Part shown: one piece after another, positions 27,991 through 37,106 of the stretch
How the letters are laid out: each line of letters starts with the position of its first letter
Numbering within the stretch: position 1 is the stretch's first letter
Assembly: GCA_022567135.1 (NCBI GenBank)
Contig: JADFHP010000006.1
Coordinates: 1 to 43,567 of the forward strand
DNA: 43,567 bases
Direction: 5' to 3'
Source of the DNA: Chloroflexota bacterium
GTDB taxonomy: Bacteria; Chloroflexota; Dehalococcoidia; Lucifugimonadales; Lucifugimonadaceae
Made by a program: the position numbers and the translations under genes
The notes under the pieces: generated by a model
Seen by the model: the letters and a program-made list of their open reading frames with translations, nothing else
Told to the model about the DNA's origin: nothing
The model's database searches: none

Positions 27991-28974
27991 GTGGACATGC
28001 CGGCGATTACGGTGGCGTTTTTTTACCAGGATGAGTGGGAGGCGCAGCGCTTCAGGGACAACGTTTCTCCTGAGGTGACTGTAGTTGCGCTGCCGCGCGG
28101 CAGCGCGCCCGATGAGGTGGATGCGGCCAGCCGCGAAGCCGACATGATCGTTGGCGGCGGCCGGGTGCGTGAGCTGGACGTGGCGCGGACATACTCCAGG
28201 TTGAAGCTCGTCCAGACCCTCAGCGCCGGCACCAATTACCTCCCGACTGCCGAGCTTGCCGAGATGGGAATACGCGTGGCCAACAACTATGGGGGCAACG
28301 CCGTGGCAGTCGCCGAAGTCACGATCGTCCTGATTGTTTCCGCTTATCGGCATTTGATGGTCCAGTGGGACCAGACGAACAACAGGGGCACGTATATGGA
28401 GGGTTTCCAGGACGATTGGGAACGGTTCCATGAGTTGACCGGCAAGCGGGTCGGCATCGTGGGGCTGGGCCAGATCGGATCCCGGGTCGCCAAACGGCTC
28501 TACGGATGGGAGTGCGAGGTCGTCTACAACGACGTGGTGCAATTCGACGCGAAATACGAAGCTGCATGCCACGCGCGCCGGGTATCGCTGGACGAACTGG
28601 TCGAGACGTCGGATGTGGTGACTCTCCATGTACCGCTCGACCATACGACCGAGAAGATGATCTCAGACCGCGAGTTCGAGTTGATGAAACCGGGCGCGGT
28701 GTTGATCAACGCATGCCGCGGCCCGGTTGTTGACGAAGCGGCGTTGATTCGCGCGCTTGACGCCGGCCAGATAGCCGGAGCCGGCCTTGACGTGACTGAG
28801 ATCGAGCCGATCGAGGCGGACAACCCACTGCTTGGCCGTGACAACGTCGTGCTACTGCCACACCGCGCGGGAACGAGCATCGAGGCGCGTGAAAAGAGCA
28901 TTGATACGGCAGTTATGAATGCGACGCTGCTATCGGAGGGGAAGGACCCTGTTGGAGTAGTGCTGCCGGTCTAA
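27991..28974 (+). CDS. D-isomer-specific 2-hydroxyacid dehydrogenase
   Basis: GKRVGIVGLGQIGSRVAKRL; NACRGPVVDEAALIRALDAGQIAGAGLDVTEIEP; LLPHRAGTS. Confidence 0.93.
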   Translation: MDMPAITVAFFYQDEWEAQRFRDNVSPEVTVVALPRGSAPDEVDAASREADMIVGGGRVRELDVARTYSRLKLVQTLSAGTNYLPTAELAEMGIRVANNYGGNAVAVAEVTIVLIVSAYRHLMVQWDQTNNRGTYMEGFQDDWERFHELTGKRVGIVGLGQIGSRVAKRLYGWECEVVYNDVVQFDAKYEAACHARRVSLDELVETSDVVTLHVPLDHTTEKMISDREFELMKPGAVLINACRGPVVDEAALIRALDAGQIAGAGLDVTEIEPIEADNPLLGRDNVVLLPHRAGTSIEAREKSIDTAVMNATLLSEGKDPVGVVLPV

Positions 28975-29002
28975 GCGGGGCCGGCTAAAAGGAGATATTG
29001 AG

Positions 29003-29401
29003 ATGGGACTTGGACACGTCGATCACATCACTTTTAATGTCACGGACATCAATGCCGCGACGGAGTATTTCCAGAAATTGGGCCTTGAGATCGAGGGTTC
29101 TCTGGATGACGGCGACATCGTGATGCTTACCAATGGCGATTCCGAGCGGCCACTGCAGATACAGCTCGATACCGTCCACGGTGACATGGTACCCGGCCTC
29201 AACCACATCGCCTTCTTCACGGAGGCGGTTGAGGATGATGCGAAAGAGATTCAGGAGCTGGGTTTCGAGCACCGGCGGGACGCCTTCTATCAGTCGCGTT
29301 CCGGCCGCACGATCTTCAGCTTCAAGGGACCGGACGGCGTAGGGCTGCAACTGGCGCGCAAGGACAAGCGCGGCGAATACGAGGACTACCCGAACCCTTA
29401 G
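29003..29401 (+). CDS. VOC-family (glyoxalase/bleomycin-resistance-like) protein
   Basis: GHVDHITFNVTDINAATEYFQKLGLE; PGLNHIAFFTEAVEDDAKEIQELG; strong SD aaggagatatt upstream. Confidence 0.85.
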   Translation: MGLGHVDHITFNVTDINAATEYFQKLGLEIEGSLDDGDIVMLTNGDSERPLQIQLDTVHGDMVPGLNHIAFFTEAVEDDAKEIQELGFEHRRDAFYQSRSGRTIFSFKGPDGVGLQLARKDKRGEYEDYPNP

Positions 29402-29538
29402 CGGCTACCCGGCGTTACTTTCGGCCATCGATTGTTCACTTTCAGGCACCCGCTGGCAGACCGGGGTCCGTGGCCGCGGCGGCAACCTGAGTATTGGACT
29501 GGTGGCCAGCACACTGGAACGAAGCATTCGGAGGCCCC

Positions 29539-29604
29539 GTGGCAAACATCCTGGTAGTGGACGACGATCACGACGGCCGTTGCGCGCTCGGGGAGACCGC
29601 ATAA
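29539..29604 (+). pseudogene. Truncated response-regulator receiver N-terminus
   Basis: GTG start after gagg: VANILVVDDDHDGRCALGETA*; canonical ILVVDDD receiver start ended by TAA after 21 codons. Confidence 0.5.
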
Positions 29605-29652
29605 CACTGCATCGGCGGCAAGGCCCGCCAGGGTGCGGTGCACGATCATTGA

Positions 29653-29955
29653 TCATCCGATCCGTGCCTTTCGGCGCTCCTGCCGCTCGCGCGCGATCCG
29701 TTCGGCCAGGAAGTTCTTCATGAGTGACTGATATGGCACGTCCCGCTCATTGGCGAGTATCCTCAAATCTTCAAGCAACGCGGCGGGAAGTCGAATTGAG
29801 ATCGTCGTCGTGGACGGTTTCAGCGCCGGGAACGAGCCCGGCACCGCCTTATCCCAATCGAAGAAATCTACTACGTCATTCTCGGCCCAGAACTCCCGTT
29901 CCTGGTCCTCGCCGTCAAACTGTGGCGGCTGCTTAATCTTTTTCCTCGTGCTCAT
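29653..29955 (-). CDS. brnA: BrnA-like antitoxin (type II TA)
   Basis: TTISIRLPAALLEDLRILANERDVPYQSLMKNFLAERIARER; overlaps and follows brnT. Confidence 0.85.
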   Translation of the reverse strand: MSTRKKIKQPPQFDGEDQEREFWAENDVVDFFDWDKAVPGSFPALKPSTTTISIRLPAALLEDLRILANERDVPYQSLMKNFLAERIARERQERRKARIG

Positions 29956-30250
29956 ACACCCTCCGCTCGCGGCGGCTCATGTCCCGTGCTGAGATGATGC
30001 GGATCAGCCCATCTCGAATCGTGAACACCACCGTAAGCAATCGTCCATCCGTCGTCTGTCCAAGAGCAGCATGGCGACGCTCCGCCCGGGAATGCTTCGC
30101 ATCCGGCGCCACCAGGATCGGACGATTGAAAAAGACCTGCTCCGCTTCGCCCTGAGTGACTGCGTGTCGCTCCCAGTTTTTGTCGGTGTTCCCGGCATCC
30201 CACTGGAAGCCCGTACACTCGGTCAGTTCATCCGGAAACCTGGACACCAT
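29933..30250 (-). CDS. brnT: BrnT-family toxin (type II TA)
   Basis: FQWDAGNTDKNWERHAVTQGEAEQVF...RRHAALGQTTDGRLLTVVFTIRDGLIRIISARDMSRRERRVYE. Confidence 0.9.
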   Translation of the reverse strand: MVSRFPDELTECTGFQWDAGNTDKNWERHAVTQGEAEQVFFNRPILVAPDAKHSRAERRHAALGQTTDGRLLTVVFTIRDGLIRIISARDMSRRERRVYEHEEKD

Positions 30251-30331
30251 AAAAGTATATTATCAACATATACCGAAATCAACCCACCGGGCCATGAGCC
30301 TTCGTTGCGCCCGACCACCCGAAACAGCAGC

Positions 30332-31504
30332 TCAAGACCAGGTCGTCTCCTGCTTCGAGCCCCACATGCCCAGCGCCTGCTTGACGTAGCCCTCGGGCGG
30401 GGTTACCTCGACGGGCGGATTCGCACGCAGTGCCGCCTCATCCATGTCGAGACCGATTCCGGGACCGGTCGGCAGGTCGAAGTAGCCGTCACGCTGTTTC
30501 GGGAACTCACCGATTACAACCTGGTCGAACCAGGTGGCATGGCCCCCTTCCTGGATCATGAAGTTCGGCGTGCAGGCGTCAACCTGCAGAGCCGCCATCG
30601 TGTTGATCGGCCCGTACGGGTTGTGGGGCTGGATACCGACGTAATGGGCCTCCGCCATGGCCGCGATCTTCTTTAGCTCAGAGATGCCGCCGGCGTGGCA
30701 GATGTCGGGCTGAATCAGGCCGACGACCTGCTTCTGCAGCAGCTCGACGAAGCCCCACTTCGTGTAGAGCCGCTCACCGGTGGCGAGCGGGATGCTCACG
30801 GCTTGCGCCACGCGGGCCATCGCCTCTATGTTCTGGGGCGGGACCGGCTCCTCGTAGACGTATGGCCGGTACTGTTCGAGGGCATTGCCGATACGGATTG
30901 CCGCGGTGGTGCTGAGCCTGCCGTGGCACTCCACGAGCAGCTCGACATCATCGCCGACGGCCTCCCGCACGGCGGCGACCTTCGCAAGGGCATCGTGTTC
31001 CGCCTCGGCGCTGATGAAGATGCCGGTATGGCCGAACGGGTCGCCCTTCAACGCCGTAAGCCCCGTCGCCACCTCGCGCAGGGCATGCTCGACGGCCGCT
31101 TCGGGTGTCTCGCCGTCGAACCGTCCGTAGGTCCAGATGCGCTCGCGCATGGGGCCGCCGAGGAGTTCGTATACCGGCACACCAAGCGCTTTGCCCTTAA
31201 TGTCCCAGAGCGCGATCTCGATGCCGCTGATCGCGGCCATCTGGATCACTCCGCCACGGACGTTGTGCCAGAGGTGGTACAGCTGCTGCCAGTGTTCTTC
31301 TATGCGGCCGGGGTCTTTGCCGACCAGCGTTGCGCCCATCTCGTCGACCATGTTGGCGACGGTAAGCGGGCCGCATGTCGACTCGCCCCAGCCGGTGACG
31401 CCCTCGTCGGTCTCGACCTTCACGTAGACGTAGTTGCGACGGTTCCCGCGCTGATCAGCTTGCGGCGCTGAACTGGCGATGGCTTCGACGTTGGTGATCT
31501 TCAT
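30332..31504 (-). CDS. Mandelate racemase/muconate lactonizing enzyme family (sugar-acid dehydratase-like)
   Basis: ISGIEIALWDIKGKALGVPVYELLGG; LLVECHGRLS; YEEPVPPQN; LATGERLYTKWGF; IQPDICHAGGISELKKIA; GIQPHNPYGP. Confidence 0.93.
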   Translation of the reverse strand: MKITNVEAIASSAPQADQRGNRRNYVYVKVETDEGVTGWGESTCGPLTVANMVDEMGATLVGKDPGRIEEHWQQLYHLWHNVRGGVIQMAAISGIEIALWDIKGKALGVPVYELLGGPMRERIWTYGRFDGETPEAAVEHALREVATGLTALKGDPFGHTGIFISAEAEHDALAKVAAVREAVGDDVELLVECHGRLSTTAAIRIGNALEQYRPYVYEEPVPPQNIEAMARVAQAVSIPLATGERLYTKWGFVELLQKQVVGLIQPDICHAGGISELKKIAAMAEAHYVGIQPHNPYGPINTMAALQVDACTPNFMIQEGGHATWFDQVVIGEFPKQRDGYFDLPTGPGIGLDMDEAALRANPPVEVTPPEGYVKQALGMWGSKQETTWS

Positions 31505-31607
31505 ATTTTTGTCCCCCGCGTACGGGCCGCTATAACTATTGAACGCTCATGCGGCGAGAGGATACACCGGGACTCGCAGACGAGGGAGGAGCGTTGGCAA
31601 AGCGTGG

Positions 31608-32864
31608 TTACGCCGCAGGGCTGATACGGCTTCGGCGGAGGTTCACGCTGAATACGGCGATCAAGACGGTAAGAACCAGTCCAAGCGCGGCCAGCCCGGC
31701 CACGGCTGCGGCAGGAGAGAACAGCTCGGCCAGCGCGCCGGATGCGATGCCGCCCACCGCCCCGGCACCCCAGGTCATCTGCTGCACCCCGAGAAGCCGA
31801 GCTCGGGAATGCTCCGGCACCGCCTCTATGATGACCCGGGATTGCAGCACGCCCCAGAGAGCGCCCGCCATGCCGAGCAACGCGAGTAGAACGAATGCCT
31901 GTGGCAGCAAGGTGGCGAGAGCGAGCGGAATGGCGATGGCGTGGGCGCAGATGACTCCGACGAGGAACCACCGGCCGGTGTTTACTATCCGGCTGCCTAT
32001 CCATGCGAGAGCGAGGACGCCGATCACCTCCCCGACCGACAATACGCCCTGCAGCGATCCAAGCAGCGCGGCGCCCCCGCCAAACACGTCGGTGGTGAAG
32101 ATCGGGATCAGCGTGAAGTAGTTGAAGGCGAGAAGCTCGCCGACGAAACCGACGAGCAGCAGGCTTCTCACGACCGGGTTGGTCCATGCGAAACGCAGTC
32201 CGTCCATGAAGACGTTGAAGACGCCCATTCCCGGTGCGGCCTTCGACGTAGGCCGCCCCTCCGGTTCGGGCGGCGTGGACCGGGCGACGGCCGGCACGAG
32301 TATCGACGCCAGCGCGAACAGCCCGACGACCCCGAAGAGCACTATCTCGGCGTCGAGCACAGTGAGCAGGATGCCCGTGGCGAACGGCGCGGCCATGAAG
32401 CCGGCCGTTACGCCGAACTCCTCCATGGAGATGGCGCTGGTCAGGTCTGATCGCGGAACGACGTCGGCGGTGAGCGCCCGCCTGGCGGGAACGGTGGCGC
32501 CGGAGATGACGGCGCCGAAAACGTTCAGAATCAGGATGAGCCATATCGCGCCGGGATCCCATGCGACGCCGATGGCGAGCGAGAGCGTGACGATGACGCG
32601 AACCGCCATCCCCGCGCGCAGGACGCGGGCGCGGCCGAACCGGTCTGCAGCGGCGCCGCCGAGCGGCCCGGCGAATATCTGCGGCCCGAGGAACGTGGCG
32701 ATGACGAGCGAGACCAGCACCGGCGAGCCGGTCTCTTCGACGATCACCCAGCCGAGGGTCGTGAAGATGGCGCCCTGGGCAAACGTTCCGAGACCGGTGA
32801 TGACGAACAGGCGCCTGAACTGCGGCGTGTTGAACGCCGCAGGCGGGCGAATGTGTCGAATCAC
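31608..32864 (-). CDS. MFS transporter
   Basis: 12-TM-like protein; GPLGGAAADRFGRARVLRAG loop motif. Confidence 0.9.
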   Translation of the reverse strand: MIRHIRPPAAFNTPQFRRLFVITGLGTFAQGAIFTTLGWVIVEETGSPVLVSLVIATFLGPQIFAGPLGGAAADRFGRARVLRAGMAVRVIVTLSLAIGVAWDPGAIWLILILNVFGAVISGATVPARRALTADVVPRSDLTSAISMEEFGVTAGFMAAPFATGILLTVLDAEIVLFGVVGLFALASILVPAVARSTPPEPEGRPTSKAAPGMGVFNVFMDGLRFAWTNPVVRSLLLVGFVGELLAFNYFTLIPIFTTDVFGGGAALLGSLQGVLSVGEVIGVLALAWIGSRIVNTGRWFLVGVICAHAIAIPLALATLLPQAFVLLALLGMAGALWGVLQSRVIIEAVPEHSRARLLGVQQMTWGAGAVGGIASGALAELFSPAAAVAGLAALGLVLTVLIAVFSVNLRRSRISPAA

Positions 32865-33787
32865 AGGACGCGCCGGAGCCTTTCGATTATCTCCCGGCTA
32901 CTCTGCTCAAAATGCGAGTCACCGTAAGCGCTCGCCCACGTGACGGATCCCACGGAGTTGACCAGCTTCATGAGCAGCAACTGGCGCTCTTCGAGCTCGG
33001 TGAGCTGACGCCCGTAGCCATCAAAGAAGGCATCTTTCAGATGTGGCTCCCGGTACCAGTGGTCGAACTCCATTCGGACGGCGTCCTGGAGCCAGTGCTC
33101 AATCCGCGCCCGCTCCCAGTCGATGATCCCAAACCTGATCCCCTCTTCCCGGCGATCGATGAGCCAGTTCCGCGGCGAGTAGTCCATGTGGGTGCAGACG
33201 AACCGTACGTCCGTGAACTCAGAACCGTTGTCGTAGACCTCCCTGACCCACTTGATGGTCTCTACGCCAACGATGTCGTCGGCCTCCGCAAGAGAGCGCT
33301 CGCCCCACGCCGCGTAATACTCAACCGAATCCCCGCGATCATGCGAGGGCAAATCAACGTCATGGAGCATTCGGGCAAACCTGCCTGCGAGAATGAACAT
33401 CTCACTGGACTCCGCCGGCGACACGCCCGTCTCGTCGAGCAACCCGCCCTCCACATTGGTGAGAATCATCGCCGTCAGCTCATCAGACTTCGCGACCAGC
33501 TCCGACGACCGCCACCATGTCGGCTCGCCGAGAAGGGGAATCCAGTTTTCCAGGGCGTTGAGTTCCCTCTCATACAGCAGCGGTGCAGTGTGCTTGCCCG
33601 GCAACCCCGGCAGGTCGTGGCGCTTCAGCCAGAATCGGCCGCCGTCGGGGTCGGTAATTTGCCAGATGATGGACTGCCGGCCGAATGAACGCGACCGGTT
33701 CTCGATCCGGAGGTCCGGGCCGAGGACGGACGCCGCGAACTCTCTCAGCGGTCTGTTTTCGGGCCGGTTTAGTTCACCCTGAGTCAT
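32861..33787 (-). CDS. APH-like phosphotransferase (small-molecule kinase)
   Basis: FVCTHMDYSPRNWLIDRR catalytic loop and FGIIDWERARIEHWLQD; ATGA overlap with the MFS gene. Confidence 0.82.
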   Translation of the reverse strand: MTQGELNRPENRPLREFAASVLGPDLRIENRSRSFGRQSIIWQITDPDGGRFWLKRHDLPGLPGKHTAPLLYERELNALENWIPLLGEPTWWRSSELVAKSDELTAMILTNVEGGLLDETGVSPAESSEMFILAGRFARMLHDVDLPSHDRGDSVEYYAAWGERSLAEADDIVGVETIKWVREVYDNGSEFTDVRFVCTHMDYSPRNWLIDRREEGIRFGIIDWERARIEHWLQDAVRMEFDHWYREPHLKDAFFDGYGRQLTELEERQLLLMKLVNSVGSVTWASAYGDSHFEQSSREIIERLRRVL

Positions 33788-33794
33788 TGGAAAC

Positions 33795-34970
33795 TCAGCT
33801 AAAGAAGCCCGGTAGCCACTCCCGCTTTAGCTCAAGGCCGAAGCCGGGCGCGTCGGACGGGTGCAGGCGGCCTTCGCTCGGAACGGGTGTGCCGGGCAGT
33901 CGGTCCTTTTCCTCGAGCGGCACGCCGGGCTCGGTCATCACCGGGCCGCTGCACTCGATCATGGGCACCGCGGCGAGGCCATAGCAGGCGTGCTGGCCGA
34001 ATGCTGTGCCGCCGCTGCCGTGGGGTATGACTGAGAGGCCCGCGGCTTCGGCGATGTGGCAGATCTTTATCACGGGGCTAAGGCCGCCGCACCAGATGAT
34101 GTCGGGCTGAAAAATGTCCACAAGCCCGCTCGACGCGGCGTTGAAAAACGGGTAGACGCCGTACCAGTGCTCGCCGGTCGCGAGGCCCTGCCACGGCACC
34201 CGCTCGCGGAACTTCGGGTACTCGTCCAGCGACTCCGACAGGAACGGGTCTTCGATCCACTTCAGGTTGTATGGCCGCAGTCGCTCGGTCGTCCGGACGG
34301 CTGTCTCCACATCCATGCCCAGCCAGAAGTCGAGCATCAGTTCGGCGTCCGGGCCGACCAGCTCGCGGGCCTCGGCTATCTCCGCTTCGAGCCTGTTGAT
34401 GCCCTCGATGCCGTCGTCCGGACCGTAGTGCGAGAAGCGCTTGAAGTTCTTGAAGCCCAGCTCCTTCTGCCAGCCGGTGTCGTTGCCCGTTGAGTAGAGC
34501 GGCAGGTCCTCGCGTACCGGCCCGCCGAGCAGCGCGTATACGGGCTGCTCCAGCACCTTGCCTTTCACGTCCCATAGCGCGAGATCGACAGCGGCGATGG
34601 CGCGGGCGGTCAGCGACCCGGAACCGAAGCCGGACGTCACGCGGACCATCATGTCGTAGAGCCGCTCCGTGGCCATGGCATCCTGGCCGACCAGCGCGGG
34701 GGCGAGGAAGTCGTCGATGATGGCGGCAGTCGCCCGGCCATAGTCGGTCATGCCGAAGCCCCATGAGCCGTCTTCCAGCGTCACCACGCAGCCAACGTCG
34801 CGAGCCCCACCCGGCATCCAGCGACGGTTGCCGGGCGCGCTGGCGTAGCGGCGCATTGGCGTGGCCTGCGAGTTGAGCTGGCCGCGCGATGGGCCATCGC
34901 GGGGCGGGGTCCGTTTCGTGATCGGATCCGGATACTCGATTCGTGTGGCTTCGATGCTCTTTATCTTCAT
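33795..34970 (-). CDS. Enolase-superfamily dehydratase, L-rhamnonate dehydratase-like
   Basis: AIAAVDLALWDVKGKVLEQPVYALLGG; LMLDFWLGMD; WIEDPFLSE; LATGEHWYG; IFQPDIIWCGGLSPVIKI; VIPHGSGG. Confidence 0.9.
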   Translation of the reverse strand: MKIKSIEATRIEYPDPITKRTPPRDGPSRGQLNSQATPMRRYASAPGNRRWMPGGARDVGCVVTLEDGSWGFGMTDYGRATAAIIDDFLAPALVGQDAMATERLYDMMVRVTSGFGSGSLTARAIAAVDLALWDVKGKVLEQPVYALLGGPVREDLPLYSTGNDTGWQKELGFKNFKRFSHYGPDDGIEGINRLEAEIAEARELVGPDAELMLDFWLGMDVETAVRTTERLRPYNLKWIEDPFLSESLDEYPKFRERVPWQGLATGEHWYGVYPFFNAASSGLVDIFQPDIIWCGGLSPVIKICHIAEAAGLSVIPHGSGGTAFGQHACYGLAAVPMIECSGPVMTEPGVPLEEKDRLPGTPVPSEGRLHPSDAPGFGLELKREWLPGFFS

Positions 34971-35063
34971 GGTGTGGCGGATCTCCATGTCTTGCCCGGC
35001 CTCGCAGGACGGATTGATGCACTTTACTGCGGACGGCGCATTGTAGGCGCCCGCCTGTCGTCA

Positions 35064-35131
35064 GGGGAGGGGCTTGCCCCTCCCGAGCCTGGACGGCCAG
35101 CCACGCGGGACGGGTCGGGCAAGCCCGGCCC
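35064..35131. repeat. Pair of REP/BIME-like hairpins
   Basis: GGGAGGGGC-TT-GCCCCTCCC (35065-35084) and GGGTCGGGC-AA-GCCCGGCCC (35112-35131): two near-perfect palindromes about 27 nt apart between two minus-strand genes. Confidence 0.6.
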
Positions 35132-36217
35132 CTACTCCCGCAGCATCCTCAGGTAGCTGTCGAAGCGAGCCCGGGCTATGTGCCCTGCGTCAGTGGCCAC
35201 TCGGATAGCGCAGTCGGGCTCGCGGTCGTGCGTGCAGTCCCGGTAGCGGCAGCCGCTGAGGTGATCGGCGAACTCGGGGAAGTACCAGCCGAGTGTCTGG
35301 GCATCGATGTCCCAGAGGCCGAGAGATCTGATGCCGGGGGTGTCGATCAGGAGGGAGTCTGGCGACCACTCGACCATCGTTGATGAGCCGGTCGTATGCT
35401 GGCCGCGGCGATCCGTTCCTACCGCCCCGACCTGTAATGACCTTTCGCCTGTGAGGGCATTGATGATGGACGACTTCCCGACGCCGCTGTGGCCGGCCAG
35501 GACGGCGGTTTTGCTCTGTAAAAGGGCCTGAAGCCTGTCCATCCCCTCGCCGGTCTCTGCCGATACGGCTGTCCACGTGACGCCAAGGTCCGTGTAGATG
35601 GCCAGCGCGGCATCGTCCGGCTGCTGCAGGTCGATCTTGTTGACGCAGATTACCGGCTCCACGCCGCCGTACTGGCACATCACCAGGTAGCGGTCGATCA
35701 GGCGCGCCCGAAACGGTGGCGAGGTAGTGGAGGCAACGATCACGGCGACATCTATGTTGGCGGCGATTACGTGCTCTTTTGCTAGCGCCATGCGGCCGTG
35801 CTCGGCGCGCAATCGGACGAGCTTCGAGCGGCGCGGCCCGATGCTAACGATGCGGCCTGCGCCGTCGTTGATCTCGATCTCTACCCGGTCGCCGGGAACG
35901 GCCCCGTCCGGGTAATCCTCTGTCTTGAGGTTGTTTACAGCGCGTTCGCCGAAGCCGGCGTCCCGGAGCACGACGGCGGTCTGGCCGCGAATCGCGGCGA
36001 CGGTGGCAGTGCCGCCCACGGAGGTGACGTCCCATAGTCCGGCGCCTGTGACCTGCGTTTGCAGGCCAGGTCGCGCGCCGCTGTTCGAATCGTCGCCGCG
36101 CCGCGTGCTCCGCCTTGCGCGCTTGCGGGCAAGCTTCTTCGGTGTGATTTTGTTCCTGGCCAAGCTGGCTCTCCCGTATGGCCGGGCGCACTTCTCGTTT
36201 CGTCGCGCGCCCGGCAT
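35132..36217 (-). CDS. rsgA: Ribosome small-subunit-dependent GTPase A (circularly permuted)
   Basis: VICVNKIDLQ (G4) before LAGHSGVGKSSIINAL (G1) and IDTPGIRSLGLWDI (G3); C-terminal zinc motif CRYRDCTHDREPDCAI. Confidence 0.95.
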   Translation of the reverse strand: MPGARRNEKCARPYGRASLARNKITPKKLARKRARRSTRRGDDSNSGARPGLQTQVTGAGLWDVTSVGGTATVAAIRGQTAVVLRDAGFGERAVNNLKTEDYPDGAVPGDRVEIEINDGAGRIVSIGPRRSKLVRLRAEHGRMALAKEHVIAANIDVAVIVASTTSPPFRARLIDRYLVMCQYGGVEPVICVNKIDLQQPDDAALAIYTDLGVTWTAVSAETGEGMDRLQALLQSKTAVLAGHSGVGKSSIINALTGERSLQVGAVGTDRRGQHTTGSSTMVEWSPDSLLIDTPGIRSLGLWDIDAQTLGWYFPEFADHLSGCRYRDCTHDREPDCAIRVATDAGHIARARFDSYLRMLRE

Positions 36218-36341
36218 CGTTTTATGTGCCGATTGGGGGCGCGTTCCCTCGGGAGAGCGTGGTTAGTTTTTACCGCGTGAGAACCCGGTTATGAAGGGGT
36301 CGCTCGAGTCGGTTGCGGCGGCGCGTTGATTTCAGCGCTGC

Positions 36342-36395
36342 TCAGCAGGCCCTGACGAGGGACGCGCGGACAGACACAGAGATAGTCGTTCTCAT
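36342..36395 (-). other. Candidate 17-codon leader peptide upstream of rsgA
   Basis: aaagggggacgtgaaATG then MRTTISVSVRASLVRAC*; purine-rich SD; in the otherwise empty 36218-36507 gap. Confidence 0.3.
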
Positions 36396-36507
36396 TTCAC
36401 GTCCCCCTTTGGAGTTGTTGCGGCGTCTGCCGCGGGTTATCGGGCCAATGGGGTCAGGATACCACGGCCCTGGGAAGCTGCAGCCGTTAGAGGCATATAC
36501 ATAGACG

Positions 36508-37062
36508 CTATTGAATCGTGACTTCCGGCCATCTCTCTGTGTACTTCTTCCTGTTGGTCCGGCGCCTGTACTCATCCTCAGTTACTCGGACCGGGTTACG
36601 CCTGACTCGCATCTCCAGCAGATCCTCAAGGCCGTACGGTGCGATTACATCTAGCTTTTTATCCTCGAGACGAACAGAAACTGCCGAGGCATATTCCGGC
36701 CAGCTCGCGACGGCCTCTCCCAGGCTTGCGAACGGGGCCACGTCGTAACCGAATACGTCTTTGAACCAGAGGTGTACGCCGGCCTGGTTCTTCACGTCCC
36801 ACTGCACGTCTGCTCGTTGCTGAGCAAGGCCCTGCTCAAGCTCAGCGTCCAGGTCGCCCCCGGTTGATCGGGCGTCGAAGTACACCACGTCTATATCCTT
36901 GATCCCATCGTGGACCTCGATGCCTGACATTCTGTCCCAGACCACATCTCGAACTGCGCCAGCGCCGATATAACAGCGCTGGGGTTCGATGTCGCTCACG
37001 AGACGCAGCAGGTCCATCAGCCACAGATCGGATTCGATGATGGTCACAAACTGTTCCATCCG
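36508..37062 (-). CDS. Nucleotidyltransferase-family protein (DUF925/NTP_transf_6-like)
   Basis: CYIGAGAVRDVVWDRMSGIEVHDGIKDIDVVYFD; start taken at MEQFVTII, longer in-frame starts possible to 37098. Confidence 0.78.
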   Translation of the reverse strand, partial: RMEQFVTIIESDLWLMDLLRLVSDIEPQRCYIGAGAVRDVVWDRMSGIEVHDGIKDIDVVYFDARSTGGDLDAELEQGLAQQRADVQWDVKNQAGVHLWFKDVFGYDVAPFASLGEAVASWPEYASAVSVRLEDKKLDVIAPYGLEDLLEMRVRRNPVRVTEDEYRRRTNRKKYTERWPEVTIQ

Positions 37063-37106
37063 TGAATCCACCGGCATGCTCCTTCGTGGCGAGCGCAAAC
37101 TCCTGG

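Noticed and set aside
27736-28644. 302-aa minus-strand ORF
   Set aside because: Antisense to the 2-hydroxyacid dehydrogenase, no motifs.
30695-31471. 258-aa plus-strand ORF
   Set aside because: Antisense to the enolase-superfamily gene.
31501-32562. 353-aa minus-strand ORF overlapping the MFS gene
   Set aside because: Alternative frame of the MFS transporter; Arg-rich low-complexity, no domain.
34078-35022. 314-aa minus-strand ORF
   Set aside because: Shifted frame of the rhamnonate dehydratase-like gene.
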